From positions 806,001 through 870,000 of the forward strand of contig NZ_QAYX01000025.1 in the NCBI RefSeq assembly GCF_003054705.1: a stretch of 64,000 bases of DNA. Reading direction: 5' to 3'. Source of the stretch: Opitutus sp. ER46. Lineage in GTDB: Bacteria; Verrucomicrobiota; Verrucomicrobiia; Opitutales; Opitutaceae. Below are positions 40,351 through 50,968 of this stretch, piece by piece. The number at the start of each line of letters is the position of its first letter. The first letter of the stretch is position 1. The position numbers were made by a program, and so were the translations under genes. The notes beneath the pieces are model-generated. The model was not told the origin of the DNA. It did not search any database and worked only from the letters and a program-made list of their open reading frames with translations.

Positions 40351-41229
40351 TCAGTCCTCGCCGCCCTCGTCGTCCGCCATCTTGCCGCCTTCCTCGCCCA
40401 TTTCGGCAAACAGACCGGGCTGGGTGCGGGTGCGGTGACGGTTGCGCTCGATCTCCTTCTGGGCCTCGGCGGAGTAGCGGGTGAAAGGCACGGCCAGGAG
40501 GCGTTCCTTGGAGATGGGCTTGGCGGTGATTTCGCAGATCCCGTAGGTGCCTTCGCGGATGCGCTTGATGGCCGCATCGATCTCGGAGAGGGCCTCCTGC
40601 TCGCTGGCGACCATGCTGAGGGCGAAGTCGCGGTCGAAGGTGTCGGTGCCGGCGTCGGCCATGTGCTGGCCGTAGGCGGAAAGGTCACCCGCGTCGTCCT
40701 TGGAGGAGCGCTTCAGGGTTTCCTCCGAGTGGCGTTCGATGCCCTCGGTGAGGCTGGAGCGCAGGTCGAGGAGGAGGCGGTAGTACCGGCGGAACTTCTC
40801 GGGCACGTCCTTCTCGTCGAGCGTCTCGGTGGGCTTTCCCTTCTTGGGATTGAAGCCGAGGATATCGGCGAGCGACGCGGCCTTGATGTGCTGCGGCTTG
40901 GCCGCCTTTTCGAGATTCGCCGCCGGTTTGGCCGGCGCGTTCTTGGCGGTTTTGGGGAAGGGCGATTCGGTCTTGGTGGAGACCGTCTGGGCGATGGCGC
41001 GGGCTTCGTCGAGGCTGAAGGCGATCGGCTTCGAAGCGGTTTTCCGCTTGAGGATGCTGTCGCGCAGGGCGGATTTCTTTGAAGGTTTTTCCATGGTCTG
41101 GGAACGGGTTGCGGGTTGGGCCGCCGGAACCGGATGCTTCACCTCAACCTTCGCCGGTTTATGGCTGGGTTTGTGAGGGGCGGGTTTCGGGACGGGTTTC
41201 TTGGCGTGAGCCTTGGTTTTGGTGGCCAT
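40351..41229 (-). CDS. DksA/TraR-like protein with degenerate zinc finger and Lys/Pro/Ala-rich N-terminus
   Basis: A 292-aa protein whose C-terminal 150 residues follow the DksA/TraR plan: a helical pair (FRRYYRLLLDLRSSL ... DFALSMVASEQEALSEID) and a finger region YGICEITAKPISKERLLAVP. Only one of the four usual zinc Cys remains; the second CxxC position reads YSAEAQK. The first 130 residues are rich in Lys, Pro and Ala, probably disordered and able to bind nucleic acid. DksA-type proteins act in the RNA polymerase secondary channel. It lies 23 nt after ileS and 37 nt before lspA, one operon. Confidence 0.85.
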   Translation of the reverse strand: MATKTKAHAKKPVPKPAPHKPSHKPAKVEVKHPVPAAQPATRSQTMEKPSKKSALRDSILKRKTASKPIAFSLDEARAIAQTVSTKTESPFPKTAKNAPAKPAANLEKAAKPQHIKAASLADILGFNPKKGKPTETLDEKDVPEKFRRYYRLLLDLRSSLTEGIERHSEETLKRSSKDDAGDLSAYGQHMADAGTDTFDRDFALSMVASEQEALSEIDAAIKRIREGTYGICEITAKPISKERLLAVPFTRYSAEAQKEIERNRHRTRTQPGLFAEMGEEGGKMADDEGGED

Positions 41230-41252
41230 GGGGAGTTTTGGGACGGTGCAAT

Positions 41253-44129
41253 CTACGACTTAAGCGCTTCGGCGCAACGTGGGCAGATCGCCCCGTGGGG
41301 CGTGGTTTCGACCGTTGGCACCCAGCGCCAGCAGCGTGGGCAGCGAACGAAGCCATGCTCGGCGCATGGACGAACCGAAACGTTGAACTGGGCTCCCGAA
41401 GCCGAACCCAGCCCGACATGCGACACGATGAAAAGTTCGGGGAGAAATGCGCGATGGCGCTCGAGGGCGGCGGTGGTGGGATCGCCGGCGGGGGGCGTGA
41501 TCTCCACCGCGGCGTCGAGGGACTTGCCCAGCTTGCCAGCGGCGCGCTGGGGCTCGATCGCCTCGTTCACCTGCGTGCGGATGCGGAGCAGGGCGGCCAT
41601 CTCGGCCTCGAGCGCCGCATCGGTCCACTCCGCCGGCGCCTCCGGCCAGGACTGCAGGTGGATGGAGTCGTTGGTGTACTCGACCTTGGCGGTCGCGTAG
41701 CTCCAGGCCTCGTCGCAGGTGAAGGTGAGCACCGGCGCGAGCAGCCGCGCGAGCGAACGGAAGATATGGTAGATCGCGGTCTGCGAAGACCGCCGGAGCG
41801 GGGCGCGCGTGCCCAGCGTGTACAACCGGTCCTTCAGGACGTCGTGGTAGGTCGCCGACAGCGTCACCGAGCAGAACTGGTTGCAGAGCTGGTAGACGCG
41901 GTGGAACTCGTAGGCTTCGTAGGCCGCGGTGCACTCGCGGATCAACTGCGCGGTCTGGTGCAGCGCCCAACGGTCCAGCGTGTCCATTTGTGCGACGGGC
42001 ACGAGGTCCTGCGCCGGGTCGAAATCGAACAGGGTCGAGAGCTGGTACCGGAACGTGTTGCGGAAAAGCCGGTAGCTCTCGGCGACCACGTTCAGGATGC
42101 TGCTCGGATTCTTCAGATCCTTGTCGAGATCCGACACGCGGATGTCCTCGCGAAAATCCTGCGAGGCAATCCAGAGCCGGATCACGTCGGCGCCGTACTG
42201 GTTGACGTAGTTGTCGGAGGTCGGCGGCTTCTCGTACTGGCCGGACTTGGAGATCTTCTTGCCGTCCTTGCCGACGATGAAGCCGTGGGTGAGCACCGCC
42301 TTGTACGGAGCGGAGTTGAAGGCAATGACGCTCGTCCAGAGCGAGGATTGGAACCACCCGCGATGCTGGTCGGAACCCTCCAGGTAGAGGTCGGCGGGCC
42401 AGTGCGTGCCGCCGTGCGCGCGGCGCAGCACCGCGGCGTGGGACGAGCCGGAGTCGATCCACACGTCGAGCGTGTCGCGCCCGCAGGTGAGCTCGCTGGC
42501 GGCGGGCCAGCCGGCCGGAAGCGTCACGCCCTCGAGAAGCTGGGCGGCGGTGGAATTGTACCAGAGGTTGGTGCCGGCGGTGGCGATCTTGTCGGCCACG
42601 GCGCGGGCGACCCCGGCATCGAGGTAAGCCTGCTTCCGGGCGTCGTAGAACGCCGGGATCGGCACGCCCCAGGAGCGCTGACGGCTGATGCACCAGTCGG
42701 GACGCGACTCAACGGCGCCGCGGATGCGGGCTTCGCCCCAGGCGGGAATCCAGCCGTGATTGGCCGCGATCTGCTCGACCTCGGCGAGGGCCTTGGTGCG
42801 GATGCGATCCTTGTCCAGCGAGACGAACCACTGGTCGACGGCGCGGAAAATGATCGGGGTCTTCGAGCGCCAGCAATGCGGGTAGCTGTGCGGGAACCGC
42901 TCCTTGGCGAGCAGCGCGCCGGCGGCCGCGAGCTTCTTCAGCACCGCGATGTTGGCGGGCGAGGTGCGCTTGGCGGCGAGGTCCTCGACGCTCTCCAGCG
43001 TGCTGAGACCGACGAGGTCGGCGGGCACGCGGCCGTCGTCCACGTACCGGCCGTCGTCACCGACGGGGCAGTAGACCTCCAGCTTGTACTTGAGGCCGGT
43101 GAGATAGTCTTCCGCACCGTGGCCGGGCGCGGTGTGCACGCAGCCGGTGCCGCTGTCGGTCGTGACGTAATCGGCCAGGACGACCGGCGACGCGCGGTCG
43201 ATGAAGGGGTGGCGCGGGGCGAGGTGCTCGAGGGTGGCGCCGCGGGCGCGATGCACGATTGCGGGGGTGCCGGCGAACTTGGCCGCCTGAAGCACGGAAC
43301 CGAGCAGCGGCTCGGCGACGAGGAGGCGTTCGCCGCCGAGGTCGGCGACGACGTACTCAACATCCGGATGCACCGCGATCGCGAGATTGGCGGGAATCGT
43401 CCAGGGCGTGGTCGTCCAGATCACGACGGCCAGTGGCTTGTCGGCGGGCAGGCCGAACTTGGTGGCCTCGGCGGCGGGCACCGCGAACCGGACCCAGATG
43501 GACGGGGAAACGTGGTCCTTGTACTCGATCTCCGCCTCGGCGAGCGCGGTCTCGAACGGGATGCTCCAGTACACCGGCTTCTTGCTCCGGTAGACCAACC
43601 CGCGCTCGATGAAGGCGGCGAACGTGCGGATGATGTCGGCCTCGTAGGCGGGCGCCTTGGTCTTGTAAGACGCGTCCCACTCGCCGAGCACGCCCAACCG
43701 CTTGAACTGGCCGGTCTGCTTGGCAATCCAGCCTTCGGAGAAGGCGTCGCAACGCGCGCGCATCTCGGCCGTGGTGAGCTGGAGCTTCTTTTCCTGGATC
43801 TCGCGGGAAACCTTCTGCTCGATCGGCAGGCCATGGCAGTCCCAACCGGGGACGTAGGGCGTGCGGAAGCCGCGCATCGACTTGTACCGCATCACCGTGT
43901 CCTTCAGCACCTTGTTCAGCGCGGTGCCAATGTGGACGTCGCCATTGGTGAACGGCGGTCCGTCGTGAAGCACGAAGACGGGGCCGGCGGAGTTCTTCCG
44001 CTGGATTGCGTTATAGAGTCCGGTTTTCTCCCAATGAGCGACTCGCCCCGGCTCGCGTTGGGCCAGCCCGGCGCGCATGGGGAAGTCAGTTCTTGGCAGC
44101 TGCAGCGTGTCTTTCAGGTCTTGGGCCAT
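41253..44129 (-). CDS. ileS: Isoleucyl-tRNA synthetase
   Basis: A 958-aa class I synthetase. The HIGH motif is within LHDGPPFTNGDVHIGTALNK and KMSKS is KISKS in GKDGKKISKSGQYEK. The editing domain includes TTPWTIPANLAIAVHPDVEY, and a C-terminal zinc finger (CPRCWRWVPT...CPRC) completes the bacterial type. Length is normal. It is the first gene of the operon with the DksA-like gene and lspA; the 230-nt gap upstream to hemG presumably holds its promoter. Confidence 0.98.
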   Translation of the reverse strand: MAQDLKDTLQLPRTDFPMRAGLAQREPGRVAHWEKTGLYNAIQRKNSAGPVFVLHDGPPFTNGDVHIGTALNKVLKDTVMRYKSMRGFRTPYVPGWDCHGLPIEQKVSREIQEKKLQLTTAEMRARCDAFSEGWIAKQTGQFKRLGVLGEWDASYKTKAPAYEADIIRTFAAFIERGLVYRSKKPVYWSIPFETALAEAEIEYKDHVSPSIWVRFAVPAAEATKFGLPADKPLAVVIWTTTPWTIPANLAIAVHPDVEYVVADLGGERLLVAEPLLGSVLQAAKFAGTPAIVHRARGATLEHLAPRHPFIDRASPVVLADYVTTDSGTGCVHTAPGHGAEDYLTGLKYKLEVYCPVGDDGRYVDDGRVPADLVGLSTLESVEDLAAKRTSPANIAVLKKLAAAGALLAKERFPHSYPHCWRSKTPIIFRAVDQWFVSLDKDRIRTKALAEVEQIAANHGWIPAWGEARIRGAVESRPDWCISRQRSWGVPIPAFYDARKQAYLDAGVARAVADKIATAGTNLWYNSTAAQLLEGVTLPAGWPAASELTCGRDTLDVWIDSGSSHAAVLRRAHGGTHWPADLYLEGSDQHRGWFQSSLWTSVIAFNSAPYKAVLTHGFIVGKDGKKISKSGQYEKPPTSDNYVNQYGADVIRLWIASQDFREDIRVSDLDKDLKNPSSILNVVAESYRLFRNTFRYQLSTLFDFDPAQDLVPVAQMDTLDRWALHQTAQLIRECTAAYEAYEFHRVYQLCNQFCSVTLSATYHDVLKDRLYTLGTRAPLRRSSQTAIYHIFRSLARLLAPVLTFTCDEAWSYATAKVEYTNDSIHLQSWPEAPAEWTDAALEAEMAALLRIRTQVNEAIEPQRAAGKLGKSLDAAVEITPPAGDPTTAALERHRAFLPELFIVSHVGLGSASGAQFNVSVRPCAEHGFVRCPRCWRWVPTVETTPHGAICPRCAEALKS

Positions 44130-44359
44130 GCCAACGAAAAGTGCGCGAGGCTAGGTCCGCACCGAGGAGAGTCAAGGGGAGAGGCAGGCGGAATTTTCCC
44201 TGGGTTTGGATTGCACAACCCACGCTCCTGCAACGACCCGCCGCAGCCCGGAACCGGGGCCGATTTTGCGTCCGAAGCGGGGGCCGGCGTCGGTCGTCCG
44301 GAGGGGCGATCGTGGGCCCAAAAGACGCGCGAGCCAAACGGTGTCGGGCGGGGCCGGGA

Positions 44360-45766
44360 TCAGGCCCGGAGGACGCGCTGGGCGAGCTTCTCGCCGGCGG
44401 CGATGCAGGCGGGAACGGCGATGCCGTCGCGTACCTGGCCGCCGATGAAAAAGCCCGGATGATTGCGCTCGGCGGCAGCCATGGTTTCCAGGTGGCGCTC
44501 GTATCCGAGATTATATTGCGGGATCGCCCGTGGCCAGAAGTTGTGCCGCCGGAACACCGGCTCGCCTTTGACGCCAAGCAGTTCCCGCAGATCGCGGTCG
44601 ACGGTGGCGAGCAGCTTCTCCTCCGGCAGCCGGGCGATCTCGGGCTGGCGCATGCCGCCGGCCATGACGGTGAGCGCCACGTGTCCGTCCGGCGCGCGGC
44701 CCGGGAACAAGCTCGAGGAGAAGAGAATGCCGAGCACGGAACGGTGCTCGATCTCCGGCACCAGCACGCCGAAGCCGTCGAGCGCGTGCGTGACCTGATC
44801 GCGGCGGTAGCCGAGGAACAACGAGGAGACGGGCGGATGATCGATCGCGTCGAGCGACGCCAGCGGGCGTTCGCCGAGCGTACCGAACCGGAGCTGCGCG
44901 AGGCCGGCGGCCGGCAGGGCGGAGAGGACGAGGTCGAAGGTGTCGGTTTGCGTCGGGGCGCCAGGCTCGGTGCCGCGCCACACGACGCTCCAGGCCGGGC
45001 CGGGCACGAGGGCTTCGACGCGCGCGTTCAGCGTGAGGGTGCCGACCGGCAGGCTGGCGGCGAGCGCTTGGGGCAGCGCGGCGAGGCCCTGCCGGAACGA
45101 AAAGATTCCGCGCTTCGGGCGGGGCTGGCCGCTAGCCTTGCGCGCCTTTGCCGCCGCCATCTGGCCGCGGATGATCGAGCCGTGCTGCTGCTCGAGTTCC
45201 CAGAGCTGCGGGAACGAGTGGCGGGCGGAGAGTTTCTTCGGCGTGCCCGCGTACACGCCACTCACGAAGGGGTTGAGCGCGTAGTCGACGAGCTCCTGGC
45301 CAAAATGGGCGGCGATAAACTCCTCGAGGCTGATGTCGGACGTGCGCACGCGGCGCCGCGCGAACAGGTCGCCGAAGATCCGCATCTTGCCCGCGAACGA
45401 AAGGAGGGGCGTGGTGATGGCGGCCGGGGGGGACAGCGGGGCGGCGAGGGGACGACCGCCGCGCACGATGAACCGGTTGCGCGCCGTGGCGTTGGCTTCC
45501 ACCCGCTCGTCCGCGAGACCGGCCTCGGCGATGAGTTCGTTCAGCGCGGGATCGCCGCCCAGCAGCGTGTTGGGGCCGCCTTCAACGAGCCAGCCGTCGG
45601 AGCGCTCGGTGCGGATCGAGCCGCCGACGTGGTCCGACGCTTCAAACACCCGGATGCGGTAGCCGCGCGTCGCCAGCCGGTGCGCCGCAGCAAGCCCGGT
45701 AATGCCGGCGCCGAGGATGGCGACAGACTTGGCGGCCGGGGACGTGGAAGAGGGGGAGGCGCTCAC
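44360..45766 (-). CDS. hemG: Protoporphyrinogen/coproporphyrinogen oxidase (HemY/HemG flavoprotein)
   Basis: A 468-aa FAD enzyme that aromatises protoporphyrinogen IX or coproporphyrinogen III late in heme synthesis. The FAD motif SVAILGAGITGLAAAHRL and the substrate-side segment EGGPNTLLGGD are clear; YRRDQVTHALDGFGVLVPE and IPQYNLGYERHL are typical. The start is uncertain: a GTG at 45766 (VSASPSST) places the FAD motif close to the N-terminus as in the family; an in-frame ATG at 45892 would add 42 residues of Arg/Pro-rich sequence. It follows hemE on the same strand. Confidence 0.93.
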   Translation of the reverse strand: MSASPSSTSPAAKSVAILGAGITGLAAAHRLATRGYRIRVFEASDHVGGSIRTERSDGWLVEGGPNTLLGGDPALNELIAEAGLADERVEANATARNRFIVRGGRPLAAPLSPPAAITTPLLSFAGKMRIFGDLFARRRVRTSDISLEEFIAAHFGQELVDYALNPFVSGVYAGTPKKLSARHSFPQLWELEQQHGSIIRGQMAAAKARKASGQPRPKRGIFSFRQGLAALPQALAASLPVGTLTLNARVEALVPGPAWSVVWRGTEPGAPTQTDTFDLVLSALPAAGLAQLRFGTLGERPLASLDAIDHPPVSSLFLGYRRDQVTHALDGFGVLVPEIEHRSVLGILFSSSLFPGRAPDGHVALTVMAGGMRQPEIARLPEEKLLATVDRDLRELLGVKGEPVFRRHNFWPRAIPQYNLGYERHLETMAAAERNHPGFFIGGQVRDGIAVPACIAAGEKLAQRVLRA

Positions 45767-45916
45767 GATGGGAGAGGGTACCGTGGCCGATCGCTCCCGG
45801 CTGCGCAACCCTTGCGACGCCTTGCTCGGGGATTGCGCGGGTGGAAAGCGTGGCGTCCGCCAGCGCGGGCACGCCCGGTCGCGCTGGCCCAAGAGATCCT
45901 GCCGTCCCGGGTCTGC

Positions 45917-46957
45917 TCAGGCCGCGCGGGGTTTCCAGCCGGTCACGGTGTCGAGCAGCGCCTGCATGCATTCGATCTTGGCCTGCGGCATGATGCCGTG
46001 GCCGAGATTGAAGATGTGCCCGACGGTCCCATCCATCGATTCGAGCAGCCGGCCGGCCTCGTGCCGCACGATTTCCGGTGTGGTGTTGAGCAGCACAGGA
46101 TCGAGATTGCCCTGGAGGGCGACATTGGCGGGGAGCACGCGGCGCACCATCGCGAGGTCGTTGGTCCAGTCGACGCTCAGCACGCGGATGCCGGTGAACG
46201 CCTGGTCGCTGATCTGCGGGGCCGTACCTTTCGCGTAGAGGATCACCGGGAAGTCCTTCGGCAGCGCGCTGACGATGTGGCGGATCCAGCGGAGCGAGGC
46301 AGCCTCGTAATCCGCACCGGCGATGATCCCGCCCCACGAGTCGAAGATCTGGATGGCGTCGGCCCCGGCCTCGATCTGCATCTTGAAGTAGGCAATCAGC
46401 GCGCTCGTGATGCGCTCGAGCAGGGCGTCGAACGTGCCGCGGTCGGTGTAGAAAAGGAGTTTGATCCGCTCGAACTCGTCGGAGCTCCCGCCTTCGACCA
46501 TGTAGGTCGCGAGCGTCCACGGCGAACCGCCGAATCCGAGCAGTGCGCGCGAGCCCGCCAGTTCCTTCTTGATGAGCGTGAGCGCGTCGGCGACGTAGCG
46601 GAGCCGTCCCGGCACCGCGTCCGCGGGCGCCAGCGCGTCGATCTGGGCCCGCGTCTCCAGGCGGTAGTCCATCGCGATGCCGCCTTCGTCGCGAAACCGA
46701 TAGGGCTGCCCGAGCGCTTCGGGGATCACGAGAATGTCCGAGAACAGGATCGCCGCATCGAGGGCGAACCGGCGGAGCGGCTGCAGCGTGACTTCCGTCG
46801 CGAGCGCCGGCGTGCGGACCATTTCCAGGAACGACGACTTCGCCTTCAACTGCCGGTACTCCGGCAGATAGCGGCCGGCCTGGCGCATCACCCAGATCGG
46901 CGGGCGATCGAGCGGCTGGCAGGCGCAGGCGGCAAGGAAACGATCACGGGAATTCAT
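45917..46957 (-). CDS. hemE: Uroporphyrinogen decarboxylase
   Basis: A 346-aa enzyme removing four carboxyl groups from uroporphyrinogen III to make coproporphyrinogen III. The signature PIWVMRQAGRYLPEYRQLK holds the substrate-binding Arg residues; FSDILVIPEALG, GFGGSPWTLATYM and the late ILSVDWTNDLAMVRR follow. Length is normal. It lies between hemF (upstream, gap 260 nt with a repeat) and hemG (downstream). Confidence 0.97.
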   Translation of the reverse strand: MNSRDRFLAACACQPLDRPPIWVMRQAGRYLPEYRQLKAKSSFLEMVRTPALATEVTLQPLRRFALDAAILFSDILVIPEALGQPYRFRDEGGIAMDYRLETRAQIDALAPADAVPGRLRYVADALTLIKKELAGSRALLGFGGSPWTLATYMVEGGSSDEFERIKLLFYTDRGTFDALLERITSALIAYFKMQIEAGADAIQIFDSWGGIIAGADYEAASLRWIRHIVSALPKDFPVILYAKGTAPQISDQAFTGIRVLSVDWTNDLAMVRRVLPANVALQGNLDPVLLNTTPEIVRHEAGRLLESMDGTVGHIFNLGHGIMPQAKIECMQALLDTVTGWKPRAA

Positions 46958-47146
46958 GGTGGGTGGGAGCGGTGACGTCCCACCGGCGGCGGGCGCAGGC
47001 GAGACGCAGCGAGTTCATGCATCCTCCCGCGCAGCGCAAGGCGCGATCGGGCGCCCGCGCCACCAAGGCGAGGACAAGTCGGTCAGAGTCGGCGAACGCC
47101 ATGTTACCCCTGTCACGTCACGACTCCGCCACTCCGCCCATGCAAA

Positions 47147-47195
47147 CCGAACATGCAACATTCCAACCTGCGACTTTCGAACCTCGAAGTCGGCT
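47147..47195. repeat. Heptamer array, minus-strand orientation (AGGTTCG type)
   Basis: Read on the minus strand, units GAGGTTC, GAAAGTC, GCAGGTT, GGAATGT, TGCATGT follow with a 7-nt period. They match the AGGTTCG units of 14249-14315 and 62165-62262. The array lies just upstream of hemE in the hemF-hemE gap. Confidence 0.65.
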
Positions 47196-47217
47196 CGAGG
47201 CCCGAGCCGGGCGAGTC

Positions 47218-48411
<1,194 letters not shown>

Positions 48412-48422
48412 CGGGGGGCGCC

Positions 48423-49145
48423 TCACTCCAAGGCGACGACCAGGACGGCGAGCGCGAGGAAGAGGATGCCGAGCAGGCCGGCTTCGTGGCGCTCGAAGCG
48501 CTGGATGCGAATGCGGTCGAAGCCGAACAGCGCCAGCCAGGTGAACAGCGTCATGCCGGCGAGCGCCGCCAGCGCGAGAATGACGCTCAGCACCACGAAG
48601 CCGCGCCACCCGAACTGGACGCCCGAGAGGTAGACCGGGAGGAACGCCTCGCAGGGGGAAACCGTCAGCATCAGGAACAATCCGCCCACCGCCGCGGTGT
48701 CGCCCGCGCGTTGCGAAACCAGGTGGCTGTCCTTCAGCTCCTCATCCCAGTGCGTGTGGTCGTCATGTTCCTCGCCGCAGTGCGGGTCGGGGCGGTGCTG
48801 GCTTCCCGGCGGATGATGATGGCAGATGCCCATGCCGCGCCATTGCCGCCACAGATAGAATCCGCCCATCACGGCGAGCACGCCGGCCGCGATGTAGTGA
48901 AACACTTCGCCGAGCGTCGCGCTGAGTTCGAAACCGAGCCACGCGATCCCGAGACCGATGAGGCTCGTCAGCGCCACGTGGCCCAGGCCCGCCGCCACGG
49001 TCACCAGGATCGTCTTGCCTCGGCCCCACCGCCGTGCGCGCCCCACCAGCACGAACGGCAGCCAGTGCGTCGGGATCGCGGCGTGGAAGAACGCCACGGT
49101 GAAACCCAGCGCGGCTATGGTGGTAAGGGTGGTCGATTCGTGCAT
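48423..49145 (-). CDS. Polytopic membrane protein with His-rich loop, possible metal exporter (NicO-like)
   Basis: A 240-aa protein with six likely membrane helices. The first pair has FFHAAIPTHWLPFVLVGRAR, and between helices three and four lies a hydrophilic loop rich in His, Cys, Asp and Glu (CHHHPPGSQHRPDPHCGEEH then DDHTHWDEE). A SPCEAFLPVYL segment follows. This resembles the NicO/TauE/DsbD-like membrane protein group, and the loop suggests binding of Ni, Co, Zn or Cu. No metal regulator gene is adjacent. Function is inferred from architecture only. Confidence 0.7.
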   Translation of the reverse strand: MHESTTLTTIAALGFTVAFFHAAIPTHWLPFVLVGRARRWGRGKTILVTVAAGLGHVALTSLIGLGIAWLGFELSATLGEVFHYIAAGVLAVMGGFYLWRQWRGMGICHHHPPGSQHRPDPHCGEEHDDHTHWDEELKDSHLVSQRAGDTAAVGGLFLMLTVSPCEAFLPVYLSGVQFGWRGFVVLSVILALAALAGMTLFTWLALFGFDRIRIQRFERHEAGLLGILFLALAVLVVALE

Positions 49146-49282
49146 CAGGCGGACAGCGAGGGCATCAGTCGGCTTTCCCGCTGTCCAACGTGAACGCTAT
49201 CAAAGTCGTCAAGGCCCCGGCCGGACCCGGGCGGGGCGGCGCCAACGACCGGCAAGAGCACCGGCCGTCGGCTCCCGGTGAC

Positions 49283-50872
49283 TTACGCGTTGGCGCGCGT
49301 GGAAACCTCGATCACGTCGTGCGGCGCGGCCTCCTTCTGGCCGGCGGGGCTGACGCGCGTGTAGCGCGCCTTTTCCCGCAGGTCGGGCAGCGTGGCGGCG
49401 CCGAGGTAGCCCATGCCGCTCTGGATGCCGCCGATGAGGTTGGCCAGGACGTCGTCGATCGAGCCGCTGACTTCCTTGAGCGCCTCAATGCCTTCGGCTG
49501 CGATCTTGCGCGTGGTGTCGTTCTTGTCGTGGCCGTAACGGGCGGCGCTGCCGGCCTTCATCGCCGCCAGCGTGCCCATGCCGCGGTACTGCTTATAGAC
49601 CTTGCCGTTGATCTCGAGGATCTCGCCCGGGGCCTCGCGGCAACCGGCGAGCAGGCCGCCACACATCACGGCATCGGCGAGCGTCAGCGCCTTCACGATG
49701 TCGCCCGACTTGGTGATGCCGCCGTCGGCAATGATCTTCACGCCGGCGGCCTGGGCCGCGCGGCTGGCGACGTACAGCGCCGTGAGCTGAGGGATACCTA
49801 CGCCTGCCACGATGCGGGTGGTGCAGATCGAGCCCGGTCCCTGGCCAATCTTGATCGCGTTCGCGCCGGCTTCGGCAAGGTACGCGACGCCGGACGCGGT
49901 GGTGACATTGCCGGCGATGATCGTGAGGTCCTTGAAGGCCTCACGGACCACACGGACAACTTCGCCGACCCCTTTCGAGTGGCCGTGGGCGGTCGAGACC
50001 GCGACGCAGTCGACGTGCTCGGCGACCAGATGACCGACGTGCTCAATGATCTTGTCGCGATCAAGCGAGCCATCGGGTTTGCGGACAGGCGAGAGCGCCG
50101 CGCCGACCAGCAGGCGGAATTGCGCGTCGCGCGAGGGCTTCCGGCGGGACTTGGATTCGGAGGTGATGCGTTCGACGTCGGAGGCGGTGATCAGCCCGCG
50201 CAGCCGGCCCGTTGCGTCGACCACGAGCATCTTGTTGATGCCGACGTGTTCATTGAAGAAGGCGTCCGCGACCTTGATTGGATCCTGCGCGACCGCCTCG
50301 GCGTCGGCAGTGATCAGGTGCGCGCGGGGCGTCATGATCTCGGCGACCTTCTTGGTCTTGTAGCGCTCCTTGACGACATTGCCCGAGAGCAGGCCCACGA
50401 GGAGGCCGTTGGCATCGACGACCGGGAAGGTCGAGAACGCGAAGCGCTTGCTCTCGATCTTGTCGAGCACCGCCCCGATGAGCTGGTCCGGCTGCGCGGT
50501 GATCGGGTCCTGGATCAGCCCGTGGATGTGGCGTTTCACGCGGGCGACCTCCTTTACCTGGTCCTTGGGCGCCATGTTGTAATGGATCAGGCCGAGGCCG
50601 CCATTCAGGGCCATCGCGATGGCCATGCGCGACTCGGTCACGGTGTCCATGTCCGCGGAGATGATCGGAATCTGCAGCCGCACCGCCGCGCTCAGCGAGG
50701 TGGCGGTGTCCGCATCCTTCGGCAGGATCTCCGAGTACAACGTCGCCAGGGAGACGTCATCGAACGTCAACGCCATCGGGCGGTTGGCGGGGAAGAACTC
50801 GTCGGCCGGCAGATAAAAATCCGCGTCGGTGGCGGCCGGACTGGTGGAGGGAGTCGATGCAACCTTGATCAT
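49283..50872 (-). CDS. guaB: Inosine-5'-monophosphate dehydrogenase
   Basis: A 529-aa enzyme oxidising IMP to XMP, the committed step of GMP synthesis. The catalytic loop [13 protein letters not shown] with the active Cys is at about residue 345, followed by [10 protein letters not shown] and the flap region [15 protein letters not shown]. Two CBS domains (about residues 105-235; [17 protein letters not shown] and [13 protein letters not shown]) are inserted in the TIM barrel. The start [13 protein letters not shown] is followed by a 20-residue leader before the family consensus LTFDDVSL. It is divergent from menC with a 96-nt gap. Confidence 0.97.
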   Translation of the reverse strand: MIKVASTPSTSPAATDADFYLPADEFFPANRPMALTFDDVSLATLYSEILPKDADTATSLSAAVRLQIPIISADMDTVTESRMAIAMALNGGLGLIHYNMAPKDQVKEVARVKRHIHGLIQDPITAQPDQLIGAVLDKIESKRFAFSTFPVVDANGLLVGLLSGNVVKERYKTKKVAEIMTPRAHLITADAEAVAQDPIKVADAFFNEHVGINKMLVVDATGRLRGLITASDVERITSESKSRRKPSRDAQFRLLVGAALSPVRKPDGSLDRDKIIEHVGHLVAEHVDCVAVSTAHGHSKGVGEVVRVVREAFKDLTIIAGNVTTASGVAYLAEAGANAIKIGQGPGSICTTRIVAGVGIPQLTALYVASRAAQAAGVKIIADGGITKSGDIVKALTLADAVMCGGLLAGCREAPGEILEINGKVYKQYRGMGTLAAMKAGSAARYGHDKNDTTRKIAAEGIEALKEVSGSIDDVLANLIGGIQSGMGYLGAATLPDLREKARYTRVSPAGQKEAAPHDVIEVSTRANA

Positions 50873-50968
50873 AGGTTGCCATGAACGAAGTACGTGGGGG
50901 GCGGCCAACTGCAACGGGAAACTTTTTGGAACTTGCTGCGGCTCGCGGGACGCGTGCTGATCAACGTG

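Noticed and set aside
41079-44462. Very long plus-strand open frame antisense to ileS
   Set aside because: The plus-strand product is Gly/Val/Arg-rich without motifs; ileS on the minus strand is complete with HIGH, KMSKS and zinc motifs.
44006-46975. 989-codon plus-strand open frame across hemG and hemE
   Set aside because: It spans two well-supported opposite-strand genes plus the gap; composition is typical of a codon-shadow frame.
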